From positions 124,001-188,000 of the forward strand of contig JAIXMR010000038.1 in the NCBI GenBank assembly GCA_025677835.1: DNA of 64,000 bases. Reading direction: 5' to 3'. The stretch's first letter is position 1, and every line of letters begins with the position of its first letter. The DNA comes from Sporodiniella umbellata (lineage: Eukaryota > Mucoromycota > Mucoromycetes > Mucorales > Rhizopodaceae). Below are positions 59,987 through 64,000 of the stretch, in pieces. The notes under the pieces are model-generated. The model worked only from the letters and a program-made list of their open reading frames with translations. It had not been told where the DNA came from and did no database searches. The translations under genes were made by a program, and so were the position numbers.

Positions 59987-61877
59987 ACGTGGCTTATGTA
60001 CTTAGTGTTTAGTTCCTTTTTTTGTTTTTGGCTGAAAAGAAAAAAATAGAAAAAAAAAAAAAAGGATTCCACAAAAACCCATTTTAATTCTTACAGTCAC
60101 ATTGACTGTGATGTCAGAATGCACTGTGCACTGTCTCCTCTTTCCCCTTTATTAAAATACTTTTTGTACCTGATTTTAGACAGTCTATAAGATGTTTGGT
60201 GCCATTGTTGCTTTTGGATGTACAAAAACATATTTTTATAAATAATCCAAATAGCACGACAAAAAGCAAGTAAACAAACATTGTTTATCAACGGCCTTTC
60301 TACCATTTATGCATTTTTTATTTGTTTTTAAGCTACGTATTTGTTATTAGACCTCTACTCACGAATGTAATTGTAACTTTAATATTAATCTACCGCTGCT
60401 TTACAGCAGTTAGTTTTTGGTTATACTTTTCTTATCCCATTCAGTTTTTTGGCCTAAAAGAGGGCGAAAACAAACAAAAAAACAAAAAAACAAAAAAAAA
60501 ACAAAAAAAAACAAGCAGCCTTTTAAAATTCAAGGTTTTTTAGTCTATCACTTTTTGTAATGTATCATTTGTACATGCACATATTTTTATACGATCTTAT
60601 AATCAGAGTAGCGGTTGTACTAGCCTTTAATAGACGCCATATCTATTCTGTTTCTACCTCAAAAAGAAAAAAAAATAGATAGAAAGTACCCAACGCATCT
60701 TTTACTAAGCAAAATCGGGTCTTTTGACAGATCTGGAAAGTAAGGCCCTCTAAAATTGTACACATTCTAAACAAGATCAGGAGAAAATCCCCTTTTTAAT
60801 TATTTTACTAATACTGCCTGTTTTTAATGATTTCAATCAAATAAATCGATCGTAATCCTTGAAATATACACATCTCGACTCTGCAGAATTTTAGGAAGAG
60901 TCAAACTTGAGGCAAAAAAAAAAGAAATGCAATGTTGAATAGAGCCAAAAAGTATGAGCCAAGGTGCTACTCTGCTCTATAACGTAAAGCAGCATTTTGA
61001 TTCTCAGCGTTCTGGGTACTACAAAAATCTTTTCATCTAGCTTGTGGAATGTAAGTAAACAAAACAAGACTACTATTAGTTCGCTGCTTTATATTGTGTC
61101 TTTCTGATAATCAAAAAGAAAAAGAAAAAAGAAAAGCATCTTGACAGCGTCTATAATTTTCAAATTGTACTGTTGATGACACAAGCGACGTTGTCTATGC
61201 AACATTTTAATAAAAGACCCTGATAGACTGTAAAAACGAAAAGTTTGAAATAATTTAACAATCTTTTGGATTACAATAGGATAGAGATAAACACTTGATA
61301 TAGACTACATGGTTTTAAAATCTCAAAAAATTACTGTTATTTATTTGTCTAACTAAAAATAAATAGGAGGAGGACCAAGAGTTGAGCATATCCAAGCTCA
61401 TTTGTAGTGTTATCTATCCCATTTGTTAAGAAAAGACAAAAAGAAGAAAGCGAAAACGTTAGGTAGAACTAAAGTTTTCATTCTAAGCATAAAAACAGCT
61501 CTATGCCCTAATACAGCATCTGTTTTGTATTCACTTGTTGATTACTTGCCATATTTCGATTACTATATAACTCAAAACGAGGGTCATTTTAACAAACCAA
61601 TTAATACTGTTAATCAAGGAGACAGGGGATCAGTCTTCACATAAATATAAACTCCTAGTTTGCCTCTATTCAAGAAAACCAAATTCAAACGCCCAAAACC
61701 CAGCCGGCAAAATTCAGCATCTTATAAAAAGAAACTACAAAGCTTTATTTTAAGAGAATTTACGAGTAACCTTTACTACTATTTTTGTATCTATTTTGTG
61801 GGTAGATATTTTTCGGTACTTGCGTCGCTCTGTCTTTTTTATTGTTATTATTATTATTTTTTGGTTTGCTCAACGAG
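59987..61877. other. Divergent intergenic region of about 1.9 kb
   Basis: Between the deubiquitinase and the second AIG1-like gene. AT-rich with several A/T runs (for example the broken A tract near 60470-60510). No gene is seen. Confidence 0.55.
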
Positions 61878-62853
61878 ATGGCAGGTAAGCGTTTTAAAGT
61901 GAAGCTACACCATTGCACCGTTTTATAAACGAAAAAAAAATAATAGGTTACTTTCACATGTATGATTCTATTAGCACTGGTCCTTTACCAACAAATGAAG
62001 AGACGGAGCCACTATACACCGTTGAGATGAACAGCGACCCATTACAGCATCTTTGCCTGCTACCGATAGGCAAAACAGGCTCAGGAAAATCAAGCTTGCT
62101 AAACACTCTGCTAAATGACAACCTATTCAAAGCTAAATCGGGTGCAAGAGTAAATAAATCCCACTAAAAATACATTGAATATCACTCTAAACCTTCTTAA
62201 AAAAAAAAAAAAAAAAGTCAGTGACAGATAAAATTACTGAGCGTACAGGTATTTGGAATATAGATGGTGACATGAGGAAAGTGATTACAGTAGCAGATAC
62301 TCCCGGCTTCGGTGACTCTATGAATCGAGATGATCAATTTCGAGATGCTTTTCATACCTATATAGGCGATGTAGGCGAACGAATGGGTATTGATGCCTTT
62401 CTGCTTGTATTCCAATACGATTCTTCTTTAAACAAGTAAGAGCGAAAGTACAGAAGGCTTAATTTAATGAAGACTTGTAGCGTTATGAGTATTCTGGAGA
62501 GCTTTGACAGTATGATGGATGTTTTTGAGCCAAAGACATGGTGGGACTATGTTGTTTTGGTATTTACTAGAGTAGACTATTACCCCAATCTCAAGTTTCC
62601 AGCTAGCGTGCTTCTGAAAAAACAGATCATTTCAGAAAACCTTATTCTTGCTATACAAAAAAAGTTTTCTCTCAAGCACGCACCCAAGTATGCATTCATG
62701 AGCTCAAAACCACGAAACTGTTCACATGCTAAAAAAGGTGTCTGTGATTGTTCTGCAGTCAGCAAATATCACCTTGACCAGATGAGAACATTAAAGTCAA
62801 GAATAAGTAGTCTTTTGACAGAGAACAAAACGAAATGGAAGCCTAGTACGTGA
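61878..62853 (+). CDS. AIG1-like GTPase, copy B
   Basis: Four exons (61878-61884, 61947-62149, 62218-62435, 62481-62853) give 266 residues, almost the length of copy A at 30467-31432. G1 is IGKTGSGKSSLLN, G3 is ADTPGFGDS and G4 is FTRVD, where copy A has FTHVD. The C-terminal motif with Cys, GVCDC, SKYH, Asp and Arg is shared with copy A. Intron positions agree in both copies: after the G1 helix, and before the V-M-S/K helix. This supports common descent rather than chance. The acceptor at 62480 was chosen because it restores the conserved helix NNVMSILESFDSMMD. The first exon has only seven bases (Met-Ala-G). Function unknown. Confidence 0.85.
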
Positions 62854-63212
62854 ATACATACAGGCTTTGTTTCTGAAATAGAGAAGGTCCGGATCTAATG
62901 GATTACAAGACAGAAGATCGTCTACAGTCATGAATCCATAGACTTCCAAACAGCGGACCCAAAGGTAACAGCGTAACAAATAAAATCACGACTACAGCCA
63001 ATATACGACGCTTTCCAAGAGAGAGAGTTTAACTGATAAAGCAATCTTCCTACTGTTAGTCGCTATTGATAATAAACTACAGGCAGTCGATGCCGCTTCC
63101 ACTAAAAAAAAAAAAAAAAAAGCAGAAATGAATGTATTTACAAATGCTTGAGTTTTGAGAGAAAGGATAAAAAATACAAGTTTCTTTAGCTCCCCTTTCT
63201 TTATTAAACAAT
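62854..63212. other. Spacer between convergent genes
   Basis: 3' flanks of AIG1-like gene B and uL3, with an A run near 63104-63120. No gene is seen. Confidence 0.6.
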
Positions 63213-64000
63213 TTAAAGATCCTTCTTGAGAGTACCCATAAATTGACTCTTTTCGGCGAAAGTTTGGAAACGACCGTGACCGAACTTGGAAGAAGTATCG
63301 ATGAACTTGAGGGTGACCTTTTCGAGAGCAGAACGCTTGGTGTGGACAGTCAAAGACTTACGAAGGGTGATAACACGCTTCTTGGCACCAGCGCAACAAC
63401 CCTTGATCATGACGAAATCTTCATTGACTTCACCGTAGTGAGGGAAACCACCCATGGGAGTGATGACCTTTTCAGTCAAATCGTATTCGGTAGTACCAGA
63501 CTTAGCATCAGTGCCTTTAGCAATACGGTAGATCTTCTTGTTGATTTCAGTACGACGGTGGTAACCGCGTTGACCAGCACGGGCGACAGAGTACATGACT
63601 CTGGAAGGATGCCAGGCACCAATACAAGCAACCTTACGAAGACCACGATGGGTCTTACGAGGCAACTTCTTGACACCCCAACGGTGAGTAACACCTTCAT
63701 AACCGTGACCCTTAGTGGTGGCGATGATGTCGACCATTTCATCTTGTTCAAAGATGGAGCCAACAGCGACTTCCTTTTCAAAGTGTTCGCGGGCAAAGTC
63801 GACCTTTTGTTCGACAGAACCACCGTTCAATTGGATTTCCATAACATGAGCCTTGCGTTGGTGGAGCTTGGCCTTGGAGATTTGAGTGTGGGCAATCACA
63901 CGAACAACAGAACAGTACTTCTTGATACGCTCGAGTTCACGAGTGACATCCTTGGCACCTTCAGCATACTTTTGGGCGTGCTTGGTGAAGGCCTTCTTCT
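63213..64000 (-). CDS. RPL3: Large ribosomal subunit protein uL3 (RPL3), C-terminal part
   Basis: At least 262 codons of one exon, open to the window edge; the N-terminal ~125 residues lie beyond base 64000. uL3 reaches the peptidyl-transferase centre of the 60S subunit. Near-invariant stretches are [25 protein letters not shown] ([14 protein letters not shown]), [32 protein letters not shown] and [20 protein letters not shown]. The His after [17 protein letters not shown] and the Trp of GAWHP, which are important for the reaction centre, are present. Codons are strongly C-ending as in uS3, consistent with very high expression. The protein ends in FMGTLKKDL. Confidence 0.98.
   Translation of the reverse strand, partial: KKAFTKHAQKYAEGAKDVTRELERIKKYCSVVRVIAHTQISKAKLHQRKAHVMEIQLNGGSVEQKVDFAREHFEKEVAVGSIFEQDEMVDIIATTKGHGYEGVTHRWGVKKLPRKTHRGLRKVACIGAWHPSRVMYSVARAGQRGYHRRTEINKKIYRIAKGTDAKSGTTEYDLTEKVITPMGGFPHYGEVNEDFVMIKGCCAGAKKRVITLRKSLTVHTKRSALEKVTLKFIDTSSKFGHGRFQTFAEKSQFMGTLKKDL

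Overview
The window is nuclear DNA of a filamentous fungus, most likely an early-diverging one of the Mucorales (Mucoromycota) type. The basis is short GT-AG introns (mostly 45-70 nt, often several per gene), AT-rich spacers full of long A/T runs, and a mix of Rab6, Gyp1, septin, dynactin p25, RBM25, complex I PSST, Tc1-type DNA transposon and AIG1-like GTPase genes. The placement is inference from gene style; no ribosomal marker is present. Spliced models below were built by hand from splice signals, reading phase and family conservation.

1-7.4 kb (all on the minus strand): 5' part of a carnitine acetyltransferase, a GNAT acetyltransferase with an inverted duplication beside it, Rab6/Ypt6, a ten-exon septin with an altered P-loop, a mitochondrial PPR-like protein and a hotdog thioesterase. 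7.4-20.6 kb: a gene-poor stretch, a small secreted protein, NDUFS7, more gene-poor sequence, an apparently complete 1.8-kb Tc1/mariner element (13595-15414), a Ser/Thr-rich single-pass membrane protein and ribosomal protein uS3.

20.6-31.4 kb: an EH-like protein, a long repeat-rich spacer with a (GT)39 tract, an Nrg1-like zinc-finger regulator, the Rab GAP Gyp1/TBC1D22, a Tim17-like membrane protein and the first of two AIG1-like GTPases. 31.4-34.8 kb is a gene desert. 34.8-46.8 kb is dense: a small acidic protein overlapping tail-to-tail with a Zn2Cys6 regulator, a ThrE/Prm10-type transporter with two apparent frameshifts, a bromodomain-ankyrin-bromodomain chromatin protein, a secreted subtilase and dynactin p25.

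47.5-64 kb: an F-box/EF-hand protein and RBM25 fired from a 143-bp shared promoter, a methyltransferase, a tail-anchored FHA protein of the SLMAP/Far10 kind, a Tyr/Gln-rich protein, a large deubiquitinase (Ubp12 type), the second AIG1-like GTPase, and the 3' part of ribosomal protein uL3.

There are no operons. Functional links are thematic: vesicle traffic (Rab6 and its likely regulator class Gyp1), microtubule transport (dynactin p25), chromatin and transcription (bromodomain protein, Zn2Cys6, Nrg1-like), splicing (RBM25), translation (uS3, uL3) and mitochondria (NDUFS7, PPR, Tim17-like, carnitine acetyltransferase). The least explained items are the pair of AIG1-like GTPases sharing a private Cys/His motif, the septin with Arg in place of the P-loop Lys, and the evenly spaced repeats inside the transposon ends.
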